DNA of 64,000 nucleotides from positions 6,079,442-6,143,441 of the forward strand of contig OW121740.1 in the NCBI GenBank assembly GCA_933228675.1, read 5' to 3'. This document shows positions 35,601 through 47,214 of the stretch, piece after piece; position 1 is the first letter of the stretch; each line of letters opens with the position of its first letter. The notes under the pieces are model-generated. The model saw only the letters and a program-made list of their open reading frames with translations. It had not been told where the DNA came from and did not search any database. The position numbers were made by a program, and so were the translations under genes. This DNA comes from Stomorhina lunata (taxonomy: Eukaryota > Arthropoda > Insecta > Diptera > Rhiniidae).

Positions 35601-37240
35601 ATGTCTTAGTCTATGTCTTAGTCTATGTCTTAGTCTATGTCTTAGTCTATGTCTTAGTCTATGTCTTAGTCTATGTATTAGTCTATGTCTTAGTCTATGT
35701 CTTAGTCTATGTCTTAGTCTATGTCTTAGTCTATGTCTTAGTCTATGTCTTAGTCTATGTCTTAGTCTATGTCTTAGTCTATGTCTTAGTCTATGTCTTA
35801 GTCTATGTCTTAGTCTATGTCTTAGTCTATGTCTTAGTCTATGTCTTAGTCTATGTCTTAGTCTATGTCTTAGTCTATGTCTTAGTCTATGTCTTAGTCT
35901 ATGTCTTAGTCTATGTCTTAGTCTATGTCTTAGTCTATGTCTTAGTCTATGTCTTAGTCTATGTCTTAGTCTATGTCTTAGTCTATGTCTTAGTCTATGT
36001 CTTAGTCTATGTCTTAGTCTATGTCTTAGTCTATGTCTTAGTCTATGTCTTAGTCTATGTCTTAGTCTATGTCTTAGTCTATGTCTTAGTCTATGTCTTA
36101 GTCTATGTCTTAGTCTATGTCTTAGTCTATGTCTTAGTCTATGTCTTAGTCTATGTCTTAGTCTATGTCTTAGTCTATGTCTTAGTCTATGTCTTAGTCT
36201 ATGTCTTAGTCCATATCTTAGTCTATGTCTTAGTCTATGTCTTAGTCTATGTCTTAGTCTATGTCTTAGTCTATGTCTTAGTCTATGTCTTAGTCTATGT
36301 CTTAGTCTATGCTTAGTCTATGTCTTAGTCTATGTCTTAGTCTATGTCTTAGTCTATGTCTCAGTCTATGTCTTAGTCTATGTTTAGTCTATGTCTTAGT
36401 CTATGTCTTAGTCTATGTCTTAGTCTATGCCTTAGTCTATGTCTTAGTCTATGTCTTAGTCTATGTCTTAGTCTATGTCTTTAGTCTATGTCTTAGTCTA
36501 TGTCTTAGTCTATGTCTTAGTCTATGTCTTAGTCTATGTCTCAGTCTATGTCTTAGTCTATGTTTAGTCTATGTCTTAATCTATGTCTTAGTCTATGACT
36601 TAGTCTATGCCTTAGTCTATGTCTTAGTCTATGTCTTAGTCTATGTCTTAGTCTATGTTTTAGTCTATGTCTTAGTCTATGTCTTAGTCTATGTCTTAGT
36701 CTATGTCTTAGTCTATGTCTTAGTCTATGTCTTAGTCTATGTCTTAGTCTATGTCTTAGTCTATGTCTTAGTCTATGTCTTAGCCTATGTCTTAGTCTAT
36801 GTCTTAGTCTATGTCTTAGTTTATGTCTTAGTCTATATCTTAGCAATATTGGTTGCTATCACTATTGACTACCACTTTTTTTATTGTCTACTTTTGACTA
36901 TTTGTCTTTTTTTATAAAACTTACCACACATGTATAGAAGGTACAAATCACTATAACCATGGGCGTTATGGTATGAATATCAATGCCACTAACTGAAATC
37001 GATAAAATGTTAATGTAAATTGGTAACAAAATAAATTTTTAATATTTTAGACAAACCTTGACTGAAAGTTAAAGCCGGGACATAGACAGCAATTGGCAGC
37101 CAGAAAACCTTGTTACATAATATTCGAATACATAAGCCAAAATTTAACTTTAAGCCAAATTATAAAATACTTACAGTTTTTAAGTTGAAAAGGCAAGCAC
37201 CAAAAAGACGCATGCGGCGACTGAAACGTTTCTCAAAGTA
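32662..37240 (-). CDS. SLC5 sodium/solute symporter, body + C-terminus, copy A
   Basis: Eight exons: 37240-37175, 37108-37057, 36992-36925, 34130-33976, 33906-33657, 33594-33214, 33138-32969, 32911-32662 (stop). Lengths 66, 52, 68, 155, 250, 381, 170, 250; total 464 codons with stop, in frame throughout. Motifs: start 'YFEKRFSRRMRLFG', 'VYVPALTFSQVSGI', 'GGIKGVVWTD', 'NQPTIQRFMSLP', 'YYDCDP' and the family signature 'GVFSAALSSLSTYLNS' (TM8, whose Ser pair binds Na+ in relatives). Closest to SMCT/SMVT-type SLC5 (monocarboxylate or vitamin uptake with Na+ at the plasma membrane); the substrate cannot be told. It lacks the N-terminal ~100 residues (first helices); the next exon that fits is 59097-59256. 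The third intron is filled by a 12-bp satellite. Tail: 'KYKYSEVELQEREEG'. Donor after exon 2 is weak (CAAG|GTTTGT). Confidence 0.88.
34155..36843. repeat. 12-bp satellite array (TCTATGTCTTAG), ~2.7 kb, intronic in SLC5 copy A
   Basis: About 223 units. Most are identical, with scattered substitutions (e.g. 'atatctta', 'gtccatgt', 'atgccttag') and, in the right part, 11-bp and 13-bp units at ~36311, ~36382, ~36480 and ~36562 that shift phase. A block of ~180 bp at 36300-36480 is repeated at 36480-36660. The array occupies almost all of the intron 34131-36924. The (LVYV)n and (RHRL)n frames are artefacts of the period. Confidence 0.92.
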
Positions 37241-37578
37241 CTACGAAAACAAGGAGAAAGGGTATGATAATTTTTTGGAAAATATCATGGAAATCTTAAA
37301 AACTGATACTATCTAGTTTCTTATTATAATATTAGAGGCACTAAAACTTAATAGACTTGAGTTTCAAAAATAAACTAAAATTTTGTAATTTTTGAATTTT
37401 CTGCATATCAAATCAATATTTGTTGAACAACCGAACTTATACTTAATTATAGACTAAAATAAGTAGTATAAATACTTTTTTTTAGTCTTTAATTAAGTAT
37501 AAGTGATATATGTATATGACATTTATTTAATGAAGCACTTAAAAGACCACTTTTTTGTTCTTGTATTAAACCAAAGTC
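37241..37578. other. spacer between copies B and A, no N-terminal exon
   Basis: Only ~400 bp separate the stop of B (37644) from the first exon of A (37240). I searched both strands for an exon resembling the one at 59097-59256 and found none. There is an imperfect inverted repeat around 37440-37500 ('atacttaattatagacta' / 'tagtctttaattaagtat'). Confidence 0.6.
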
Positions 37579-37584
37579 TTTATT
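37579..37584 (-). promoter_or_regulatory. candidate polyadenylation signal AATAAA for SLC5 copy B
   Basis: AATAAA on the gene strand (GTTAATAAAGAC) about 60 bp after the stop of copy B. Confidence 0.45.
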
Positions 37585-37643
37585 AACTCCTCAGGAATAT
37601 GCAACCAACATTTTTTACTTAAACTTATAACAATATTTCTTAT

Positions 37644-40600
37644 TCAATAGACCTCAGTTTTTTCATTCTTAAAAGTTTCGAATTCCTCCATGGAAGATCC
37701 ATTTTTCAGAGATTTTTCTGGATTCGTCTGCAAATTATCCAAACTCATTGGCACACTTGCATATTTATATTTCTTCAAATACCTTCTCAAAACGGGAGTA
37801 ATCAACTTGGGATCAACTTCACTGGAGTCCTGGCGGCCGAAGTAGAAAGAAGCCAATATAGAAACCACCACAGTGATGAGGGCACCAAAGGCACTGTACC
37901 ACAAAAATGAGATATGATGCAAAGGAGCGCCCGTGGTGGAAGGCTCAGGAGTGCTGTAAAAAATATGTAAAAGAAACTTAAAGAATTTATTTTTTTAAGA
38001 CTAATTTTTAAGTACCTTAAAATGGTAGCATTTAGACGTTGGAATTCATATGTACAGCCCTCAATAGATACCGGTTTTGTGGGAAATTTCAAAATTCCAG
38101 TGGCACTGTCTATTTGTGAGCGAATAGCAATATAGGCCATGACGAAAACCGAGGATATGCAACCGGTTAAAACGCTCTGTAAAGAAGAAACGAAATAAAA
38201 TTCTGAAATCTCTAAAACAAAAGAGCCGATCAATAGATCAGCTTAATAGAAAACAGTTTCTCGTTCTCTTAATTCTGATATTCAGTTTTTGGATTCTAGT
38301 GGTATGGGCTGTCCCATACCACCAGAAGCCGAAGACTTTTTTTAATTTTCATAAATATCACGATCATAAACAAAACTTGTGAAAATGAGTATTAAAAATA
38401 TTCAGTTGGAATTTGAATGTTAGTAAAGTCGGTTGTTAAAGAATATACACAAACAAAATATACTAGAAACAAAACCAAAGTCCAACTTATAGCAACAAAA
38501 TATACGGTTCTAGAGAACAAAGAAATATAAACTCGAACCTCGTTGCCACGATACTATTATTTTTGTAAACATTGTTTGAAATAAATGTAATCGAATTGGG
38601 AATTTTTTTCGAAACAGAAATAAATGCTAATTTTAAACAAACTTGGATTTTACAATTTTGTAGATAAAAAAGTATTTTGTAGATATCTTCGATACAAACA
38701 TTTTTTATAGAAAAAATTTTGATAAAAATTTGTTTCTCTGGAAAAATTTTGCTTAAAAATTTCTATAAAATAATTTCTATAGAAAAATTTTTGATAAAAA
38801 AATTTTCTATAAAAAAGTTTTATATAGAAAAATATTTAATAAAAAGATTTTCTATAACAAAATTTTCAAAGTAAAATGTTTGATAAACAAAATTTTCTAT
38901 AGAAAAATTTTTGATAAAAAATTTTTTATAAAAAAATTTTTGATAAAAAATTTTTTATAAAAAAATTTTTGATAAAAAATATTTTATAAAAAAATTTAAA
39001 AAAAAAATTTTCTGTAGAAAAATTTTTGATAAAAAAAATTTTCAATGGAAAAATTTTTGATAAAAAAATTTTCTATGGAAAAATTGTCTATATTTTCTAT
39101 AATTTTCTATAGAATTATTCAAAAAAAATCTATAGAAAAATTTTTGATAAAAAAATTTTGTATAGAGAAATTTTTGACAAAAAAATTTTCTATAGAAAAA
39201 ATTTTGACAAAATAATTTTCTATAGAAAAATTTTTGATAAAATAATTTTCTATAGAAAAATTGATAAAAAATTTTCTATAGAAAATTATTTGATAAACAA
39301 ATTTTCTATAGAAAAATATTTGATAAAAAATATTTTCTATAGAAAAATTTGATAAAAAAATTTTCTATAGAAAAATTTGATAAAAAAAAATGTTTATAGA
39401 AAAATTTTTGATGAAAAAATTTTCTATAGAAAACTTTTGATAAAAAAATGTTCTATAGAAAAATATTTGATAAAAAAATTTTCTATAGAAAAATTTGATA
39501 AAAAAAATTTTTGATAAAAAAATCTCCAATTTTGTAGCCAAAATCTGCTTATCGGCACTTTACTATTTAATGGTAAAAAATCGCCAAACAGACGAAGAAT
39601 AGGTAAATCTGGCAGGCCTGATCTGTAGTAAAAAGAACTACTTTTCGATTTTGTCTCTCTTTTTTTTTGTCTTCTAGAAGAAGAGAGTCTAAATTTATCT
39701 AGATTAAAGATCACATATTCCAAAGAACTGTATATCTTTTCTAGAAGAGAACCACATTATCTTTTTCCAGAAAACATTCAGTTTAGTTCAAAACCCACCT
39801 CTGTCTTAACAAAAGGCATTGTAATGCCCACAGCAAAAATACCCAGGATGGGACCAATCGAAATAGAATTCACCGTTGCCGATAGCTGCATAACCATGCC
39901 CAATTTTTCCACCACCTTCACCAAAGCCATAGCTGAAAATCCAAACACCAAAACCACCATTCTCAAGAAAATGGCGGTTTGTCTTTCGGTAAAGGGTTGA
40001 CTGCGATAGGGTTCCACAAAATCTTTCAATAAGACACCCGACAAAGAGTTCAAGCAAGTGGACAGAGATGACAAGGCGGCACTAAAAACACCCGAAACGA
40101 AAAGACCTACCACACCGGGGAAGGTACCAGCAATTTCCATGACATAAAGAGGGATAATTTGATCCTTAGCGTGAATCAACTGTTGAGAAAAAAATAGAAT
40201 TAACCTTATTTTTTTTTATTTGAATTTAAAAATACTTACTCCCGTCGTTATGGGATCACAATCATAGTACGCAGCAAAAGCCAACAAACCCAAATAGATG
40301 CATAGACCCAACAAAAATACCAGGCCAATCATGAAATAATACAAAGATTTCTTAACATCGGATATTGAACCTAAAGATAGAAAACGTTGTACAGCCGGTT
40401 GACTTATGCAAGTACCCTGAAGTTTCAGTAAAGTGCCGCCGACGAATACCGCAAAGAAACCCATGCGCACAGTGGGATCAAAAGTCCATCTATAAAGACG
40501 AAATACATAATTTAAAAAAATTATAACAGATAAGAATTAAACTTACTCTGGTGCCACTAGTCTTCCAGTCTCCAAATTTCTTTCATAAACTGTACCCAGT

Positions 40601-41084
40601 CCACCCACATCAATGGTACCCTTAATGGCTACAAAAGCTAAAGATCCCACCATTATGAAACCCTGCAATACATCAGTCCATATAACACCCTTAATGCCGC
40701 CCTGTAAATAAATTTTCCGAATTATTTTCATTTAAATTTATTATTGTAGATACAATGAATGAAATACTTACAATGCAGGTGTAAACAGTGCACACTATAC
40801 ACACTACCGGTATTATCGAATATAAGTTTATACCAGTTACTATAATTTAGAAGAGATCATGCATTATTGAAATTCGTTAATTAATAAAATCTGCCTCAAT
40901 ATTTTACCTTGACTGAAAGTTAAAGCTGGCACATAAATCGAAATAGGCAGCCATAAAATCTATTGGGTAAAGAAAATTTAGATATAAATTTTGTAAAAAT
41001 TTCTCCAAAACTACTCACCGATCCTAGTAAAAACATAACAGAACCAAATAGTCTCAGTCTTTGATCGAATCTCATTTCCAAATA
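37644..41084 (-). CDS. SLC5 sodium/solute symporter, body + C-terminus, copy B
   Basis: Eight exons: 41084-41019, 40959-40908, 40839-40772, 40701-40547, 40489-40240, 40179-39799, 38176-38016, 37953-37644. Lengths 66, 52, 68, 155, 250, 381, 161, 310; 481 codons with stop. Begins 'YLEMRFDQRLRLFGSVMF'; then 'IYVPALTFSQVTGI', 'GGIKGVIWTDVLQG', 'SQPAVQRFLSLGS', 'YYDCDPITTG', 'GVFSAALSSLSTCLNS', 'FVKTE', and the last membrane segment 'HHISFLWYSAFGALIT'. The C-terminal tail is longer than in A ('SLDNLQTNPEKSLKNGSSME...'). The intron before the seventh exon is 1.6 kb, filled by satellite and a hAT-like fragment; in A, C and D it is 63-75 bp. No own N-terminal exon. Confidence 0.88.
38225..38650 (+). 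repeat. dispersed repeat H with hairpin (copy 1, intron of B)
   Basis: Shares long blocks with 41370-41740: 'ataaatatcacgatca', 'gtgaaaatgagtatt', 'ttgccacgatactattattt' and 'tgtttgaaataaatgtaa'. It carries a hairpin at ~38311-38335: 'tggtatgggctgtcccatacca'-type, a 9-bp stem. It lies in the sixth intron of copy B. No coding. Confidence 0.65.
38660..39530. repeat. AT-rich palindromic satellite (CTATAG type), intron of copy B
   Basis: Units of about 30 bp built on 'attttctatagaaaaatttt' and 'tgataaaaa', with frequent length changes. It ends directly against the hAT-like MITE fragment at 39531, which suggests a common origin. Frames of Phe/Asp/Lys repeats are by-products. Confidence 0.75.
39531..39630 (-). 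mobile_element. hAT-like MITE fragment, end only
   Basis: On the minus strand: 'caggcctgccagatttacc', a 'tggcgattttt' block, 'gtgccgataagcagatttt' and 'ggctacaaaattgg', in the same order as the left end of the MITE at 48385. One end only, joined to a satellite where the element's AT-rich interior should begin. Confidence 0.7.
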
Positions 41085-41369
41085 CTAAAAAAATTCAAAA
41101 TTCGAAGATGAGTTAGAAATTAATTATTTTTTAAGCGAAACAGTGGAGTTACCGATCACATAATAAATTTATTTCCAACACCTTAAAAGGACAATCACAA
41201 GATGAGACACTATAACCGAGACCCAAAGATTTTTGTTTTTTTTTTTATATAACTTTGCAATTTTTAGCAAAAAAATATTTGAATTTCTTTTTTAATAAAG
41301 CAGGTTTCTTTATAATTCATCCCAATAAAGTTTCAGAATGATCTCTAAACCAAAAGAGATCAGTTTTCT
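41085..41369. other. 5' flank of copy B, no N-terminal exon
   Basis: AT-rich, no exon resembling 59097-59256 and no promoter motif that I can defend. Confidence 0.5.
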
Positions 41370-41740
41370 CTCTTAAGGCAGGTTTTTGTGAGCTTTATGC
41401 GTAGGCAGCCCATAACACCATCGGCTTCTGGTGGTATGGGCTGCCTACGTTTACGACTTCATTTTTATAAATATCACGATCAGTAATGAAACTCGTGAAA
41501 ATGAGTATTGAAAGTCGGTTGGTGTCGCTTTGTTAAAGAAAATACAAAAACAAATATACAGAAAACAAAATCAAAATCCAATTCATAGCAACAAAATACA
41601 TGGTTCGAGAGAGAACAAAGAAATATAATCTCGAACATTGTTGCCACGATACTATTATTTTTGTAAACATTGTTTGAAATAAATGTAACCGAATTGGGAA
41701 TATTTTTCGAAACAGAAATAAATTCTAATATTAAACAATT
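41370..41740 (+). repeat. dispersed repeat H with hairpin (copy 2, upstream of copy B)
   Basis: Homologous to 38225-38650 over most of its length. Its hairpin at about 41405-41446 is strong: 'ggcagcccata' pairs with 'tatgggctgcc' (11 bp), extended inside by 'acca'/'tggt' around the loop. It lies between copies C and B. Confidence 0.65.
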
Positions 41741-43410
41741 TTAGATTTTTATATTTTTCAGAAAAAAAAATATTTTTTAAATATTTTCGATACCAACATT
41801 TTTTTCTGTAGAAAAATTTCGATTTAAATTTGTTTCAAAAAAAATTTAGATTTTCGATTAAAATATTCTTTTATTAAAAAATTTTCGATAGAAATACATT
41901 TCTGTATTAAAATTTTCTAAAAAATTTTTGATAAACAAATTTTCTATAGAAAAATTTTTTATAAAAAAATTTTTGATTAAAATTTTGTAAAGAAAAATTT
42001 TTGATAAAAAATTTTCTATAGAAAAATTTTTGATAAAAAAATTTTCTACAGAAAAATTTTTGATAACAAAATTTTCTATAGAAAAATTTTTAATAAAAAA
42101 TTTTTCTCAAAAAATATTCGATAAAAATTTTTTTCTTAAGAAAAATTTTCGAAAATTTTTTTATCAACAATTTTGTATAAAAAACTTTTTTATCAAGAAT
42201 TTTTCTATAGAAAATTTTGTTATTAAAAAATTTCGATAGAAATATTTTTCTGAAGAAAAATTTTCAGAATCTACAGAAAATTTTTTTAACTATAGAAAAA
42301 TGTTTTTCTATAGAATTTTTTTTTTTCAAAGATTTTTTAATAGGAAATTTTTATACAAAATTTTTTTTCTATGGAAAACTTTTTTCAGCAAATTTTTTCT
42401 ATAGAAAATTTTTTTATTCAAATTTTTTCTTTAGAAACTTTTTTTAACAAAAATTTTTTTTTGATAGGAAATTTTTTTACAAAATTTTTTTCTATAGAAA
42501 ACTTTTTTCTGCAAAATTTTTCTATAGAAAATTTTTTTATTCAAAATTTTTCTTTAGAAATTTTTTTTAACAAAAATTTTTCTATGGAAAATTTATCTTA
42601 TTATATTTTTCTTCTTCTAAAAGAATTTCTAGAGATTTTTTTTATGAAATATTTTTCTATAGAATTTTTTTTTTCGAAGAATTTCAATAGAAATATTTTT
42701 CTGAAGAAAAATTTTGTAAAAAATGTTTTTCCATGGAACAAATTTTGATATTAAAATTTTTTTTTTTTAGAAAATTTTTCTACAGAAAAATATTTCTATT
42801 GAAATTCTTTGAAAAAAAAAATTCTATAAAAAAAATTTTCATAAAAAAAAATTCTATAGAAATATTTTTTAGAAGAAGAAAAATATAATAAGATAAATTT
42901 TCCATAGAAAAATTTTTGTTAAAAAAAATTCTAAACAAAAAATTTGGATAAAAACATTTTCTATAGAAAAAATTTGCTATTAAAAATTTTTGATAAAAAA
43001 AATTTCTATAGAAAAACATTTTTCTATAGTTAAAAAAATTTTCTGCAGATTTTTGATAAAAAAAAATTCTATAGACATTTTTTTTACTAAAAATTTTTCT
43101 TCAGAAAAATATTTCTATCGAATTTATTTGATAACAAAATTTTCCATAGAAAAATTTTTGATTAAAAAATTTTCTATAGAAGACAATTTTTGATATCGAA
43201 ATTTTTTGATAAAAAATTTTTTACAAAAAATATTCTATATATTTTTGATAAAAGAAAAAAATATTAAAATTTTTTTAGAAAAATTTTCTACTGAAAAATA
43301 TAACAAGATAGGAAAATGTTTCTTTTTGAATAAAAAAAATTCGATAAAATAGATTTTTGATAAAAAAAATTTTCTGCATAAAAATTTTGTAAGTGAGATG
43401 AATTTTAATA
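41740..43410. repeat. AT-rich palindromic satellite (CTATAG type), between C and B
   Basis: About 1.6 kb of degenerate ~30-bp units on 'aaaattttctatagaaaaat'. It contains an inverted duplication: 42560-42720 and 42770-42940 match as reverse complements, including 'tctattgaaattctttg' and 'agaagaagaaaaatataat' words. No gene. Confidence 0.75.
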
Positions 43411-43774
43411 ACGAAAGAGATTTTGTATTCTTTAGAAAATATTCCTCTGTTCTTACGAATCTCGCATTTAAAAATGATTTTCTATAAAATATGATTTCTT
43501 AAATGTAAGAGTTGCATTTTGAATACTATGTTCTCTCATCTAAATGAGAAATAGTTTTCTCTAGAAAACTGATACTATTTAAGAGGTTTTTAAACTTTTA
43601 AAACAACAATGGCTAAATGGAGAGCGCTTTTGAATGAGAATTTCGAAAATAATGGTTAACATTTTTTTAAAACTATAATAACAGCAAATGAGTGCACTAA
43701 CAGAAGCAAACGAGTAAAAATAATGTTTTTAATAAATAAAACTCCATGAATTACAAAACTTCCATTAAAACTTT
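43411..43774. other. spacer after SLC5 copy C
   Basis: AT-rich, no gene seen. It separates the 3' end of copy C from the satellite. Confidence 0.5.
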
Positions 43775-43780
43775 TTTATT
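43775..43780 (-). promoter_or_regulatory. candidate polyadenylation signal AATAAA for SLC5 copy C
   Basis: AATAAA on the gene strand only 4 bp after the TAA stop of copy C (43786-43784). Being so close, it could also be chance in AT-rich DNA. Confidence 0.4.
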
Positions 43781-43783
43781 TAC

Positions 43784-45602
43784 TTATTCAACTTTATCTA
43801 AACTCGACTTTTGAACAATGCTCTCCTTTTCTAAATCAAACTTGTACAGCTGTTCCCTTTCTTCCAAGTCCCTAACAGCCGACATAACCACAGTTTCCTT
43901 GGAGACTTGAGGGAAATACTTTCTAATTACAGGCGAAATGAGATCATGATTAATATCCTCCGGTTTAGTGCAGCCGAAGAAAAGGCAGGATATGTTGGCC
44001 ACAACACAACCAATAATGCCACCGAAACCTGTATACCACATAAAGGATAGATGGTAGATATTGCGTTCGGAAGGTCTACAATAGAAGAAGAAACTAAGAA
44101 AAATTTTAGAATAAATATGTATTAATCTTACGTGTAATTGTGACGCTCCCAATAGGTGGCATTATCATAGCCATAAGTACAGCCTTCCACTGATATGGGT
44201 AATTTAGGATGTCTTATCTCTCCACTCATTTGACCCATTTGGGCATTAACACAAATCCAACTAAGGGTAAGAAAGGAAACAATGCCGCCCATTAAACAGC
44301 TCTAAAGAGGGAAAGTTGATTAAAATACTCTTTAAATTAAAATTTTAAGATTTAGAATCCCTACCTTTTCCTTTATCCACGGCATGCAAATACCATTTGT
44401 GTAAAAACTTAATATTGGACCCATGGTTACAGCCCCCGTCATGGTGGCCAACTGCAAGACAGTACCCATTTTCTCCACAATGAAAACCATGGCTATACAA
44501 CTAAGACCAAAAAAGGCCACTATTCCCCTTAAAAGCAAACCATTTTGTCTATCGGTTAGATTAACAAAAGGTTTCACCAAATCCTCAGAAATAACACAGG
44601 CCATGGAATTCAAACCAGTTGAAAGGGAACTTAGGGCTGCACTGAAGACACCAGCCACAAAGAGACCTGGTAAGCCGGGTATCGAACCCAAAATGCGCAT
44701 AACCAAGATGGTGGGTAATTGATCATCGGCTGCAGCCAACTGTGAATAAAAAGGGGTCTTACTAAAAAAAAACTGATTTTTTAAGTTATTTTAAATTTCT
44801 TGACCTTTGTACTCAAGGGGTCACATTCGTAATAGGTGGCATAGGTCAGCAGGCCCATGTAGCAGCAGCAGAAAAGCAAAAACATGAGTAAAATGGTGAA
44901 TAAAATCAAACAATTCTTGACTTTGCCGGTATCGGGTAAAGACATAAATCTTTGCAAAGACATTTGATTAACATCATTCGATTGGATTTTATGTAAGACA
45001 CTGCCAATAAATATGGCCGACATGGAAAGGCGGACAGTGGGATCCCAGCTCATGCTATTTTAAAAAAGAATTATAATTGTTAGTGTATATTGAAAAAAAG
45101 TAAGACCTATCCTTACTCTGGCCATATCAAACGTCCACCCTCATAATTTCTTTCCAAAACTTCTGACAAACCGCCCAGATCATAGGTACCCTTAATGCAT
45201 ATAGTCAAAATCGTGCCATACATAACAAAACTTTGGACAGCATCAGTCCAAACTACAGCCTTAAGACCTCCCTAGATTACAAAGAATACATAGAAATATT
45301 AAATAAAATTGTTTCATTAAAGTTTATTAACCAAACTCACCACACAGGTATAGAAAGTGCACACTATACACACCACAGGGGTAATAGTGTGAACCCCCAA
45401 GCCACTTACTTGACTGAAAGTCAAGGCTGGCACATAAATGGCCACGGGCAAATATAAAATCTTTTATTTAGAAGAAAATAAAATGGAAAAAATTAGTTAA
45501 AGAAATCAAAAAATTTCAACACTATTTTCAACTTACCATCCCCACTGTGAAGAGTATGGAACAAAAATATCTTATGGATTTGCCGAAACGCATTTCAAAA
45601 TA
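43784..45602 (-). CDS. SLC5 sodium/solute symporter, body + C-terminus, copy C
   Basis: Seven exons: 45602-45537, 45460-45341, 45271-45117, 45054-44805, 44739-44365, 44301-44132, 44075-43784. Lengths 66, 120, 155, 250, 375, 170, 292; 476 codons with stop. The 120-nt exon equals the 52+68-nt pair of the other copies, so an intron was lost here. Motifs: 'YFEMRFGKSIRYF', 'IYVPALTFSQVSGL', 'GGLKAVVWTDAVQS', 'NQMSLQRFMSLPD', 'YYECDPLSTK' and 'GVFSAALSSLSTGLNSM'. Last helix 'YHLSFMWYTGFGGIIG'. The donor after the 250-nt exon is AAG|GTCAAG, weak. The most compact copy: all introns are 62-76 bp, free of satellites. No own N-terminal exon. Confidence 0.87.
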
Positions 45603-46189
45603 CTTGAATTAAATTGAGAGAAAAAGAGAGAAAAAAAGGCTTATAATATTTAATTCCTAAACTTCAACTACTTTAAGTGCTCATAGGGTGCAGTTGGCAG
45701 GACCGTGTTTTAAAGTGCAAAATAAAAATGTCCATGCTTTGGGTGTGAAATAAAATTTAGAGGCCAAATAGTTTCTCTGCCAGAGGCACTACAAGATCGC
45801 TAATAGTTGTTATTAAGTATTAAAGAAAATTATCGATAATTATAAATAAAATAGTTTTTAAGAAATGTAATTTTAAAAATAAAATAGTGAACAATACTTT
45901 AACCAATTATGTACGTCAATATTAACCCTCTGCGACTAAGGCGTAGTCCAGCAAACACCGACAAAATTAAAATATAAGACAGAAATTTAAAGACATAAAA
46001 ATAAAAGCATATTACACGAATTTTTGCTTTGAATAAAAATAGATATATAATAACTCATAAACAATAAATAAAAACGGTTTTATTAGTTTTTCAAAACGGA
46101 TCTTGGAAGATATAAACCAATGAAAAGGTATCTGGTAGTCTACTACATCATTAGAATTGTGACAACTATATCATGTCAGTTGTATAGGG
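45603..46189. other. 5' flank of copy C, no N-terminal exon
   Basis: AT-rich. I found no exon resembling 59097-59256 and no other coding feature. Confidence 0.5.

Positions 46190-46256
<67 letters not shown>
46188..46256. repeat. (TA)n microsatellite
   Basis: About 33 uninterrupted TA dinucleotides. The Tyr-Ile frame across it is not a gene. Confidence 0.95.
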
Positions 46257-46257
<1 letters not shown>

Positions 46258-47060
46258 TTCCCCGACAACATTCCAATTGGAACAAGGGGTACTTCTCTCA
46301 GACAATGAGCTGCACCCGATTCTATTTTTAGACTGATTGAAAGGGACCTACGTTTATATAAGGGGATGTAAATGGGATGCGGTTGTTGCCTGGGTTTCCT
46401 GCTAACAGGTAATAACTGTATTTAATTCCTACTCACACCTCCTAGTGGTACATCCTGGAAACTTGAGCAACCTAGTTGAAGATGCGGTAAATAACCCGAG
46501 TGGGATTCTAGGTCAGGGCCAACGTGAGAGGGAGTTATCTTGGAGCCATTCCGACGTATTTGGTCTAAGGGTCTAAGATAATTGTACTTTGTAAAGTACG
46601 GAACTGTAGCGTCTGTTCAACATGTTAGTTGCGGCTACAAGCGGGTGTCTGTTTCGGATCGAGTGACTCGCTTTACAAACGTGGCTCTTGTCTTTGGACT
46701 CATCATCCATCGACTTAACACTTAAGATGTTTTAAGCATGGAAAGAAACAACATAACAGAATACACTACTCCAAGTGGTAATCATGCGAGAAATCCCCCT
46801 GCTACGGCAGCTGGCACAAGAATTTTGGAGGTTCCTAATCTATGCAAGAACATTCTGATGAATGAAACCAGAGGCCCTATGCTCCACTGGGAGTCAAGGA
46901 TAACAGAAGAAGAACGTTTATATAAGTACAATGAAAGCTTTACAAGTTTTCATTCTAATTAAAATGAGTTTTCCCTCATTTTATAAAAAATATTATAATA
47001 GATGGCGTGTATCAGGGCCCTATGTTTCACAAGGAATTAAAGGACTAAATATATATATAT
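46257..47060. repeat. unclassified transposon-like sequence
   Basis: Base composition is markedly less AT-rich than its surroundings, with 'gggatgcggttgttgcctgg', 'ggtcagggccaacgtgagag' and similar. It includes a 74-codon frame at 46738-46962 (MERNNITEYTTPSGNHARNP...) that matches nothing I know. The composition shift and the edge at the TA run suggest an inserted element, perhaps the untranslated leader and first frame of a retroelement; this is inference. Confidence 0.35.
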
Positions 47061-47214
47061 ATCAGGGGTTAGCTTAGTACCACCCCATCGGATACTTTAA
47101 ATGCGTTTCTACATTTGGCACCTCAGCACATAATTAGCATACAAACTGCTGAATCTGTGGCAGTTATCTTAAGAGGGCTATGGTTACGGCCACAGTTTAA
47201 TATGATGCCTGGAA

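Noticed and set aside
36309..36917. Frames of CLSL/LVYV and RLRH repeats, up to 202 aa
   Set aside because: Same 12-bp satellite, lying in an intron of SLC5 copy A.
37644..45602. SLC5 copies A-C as pseudogenes that lost their 5' ends
   Set aside because: All exons keep frame, length, splice sites and transporter motifs; independent decay would have broken at least some. Kept only as the alternative to the cassette model.
46738..46962. 74-aa frame as a gene
   Set aside because: No family match and it lies in transposon-like sequence; kept only as a note.
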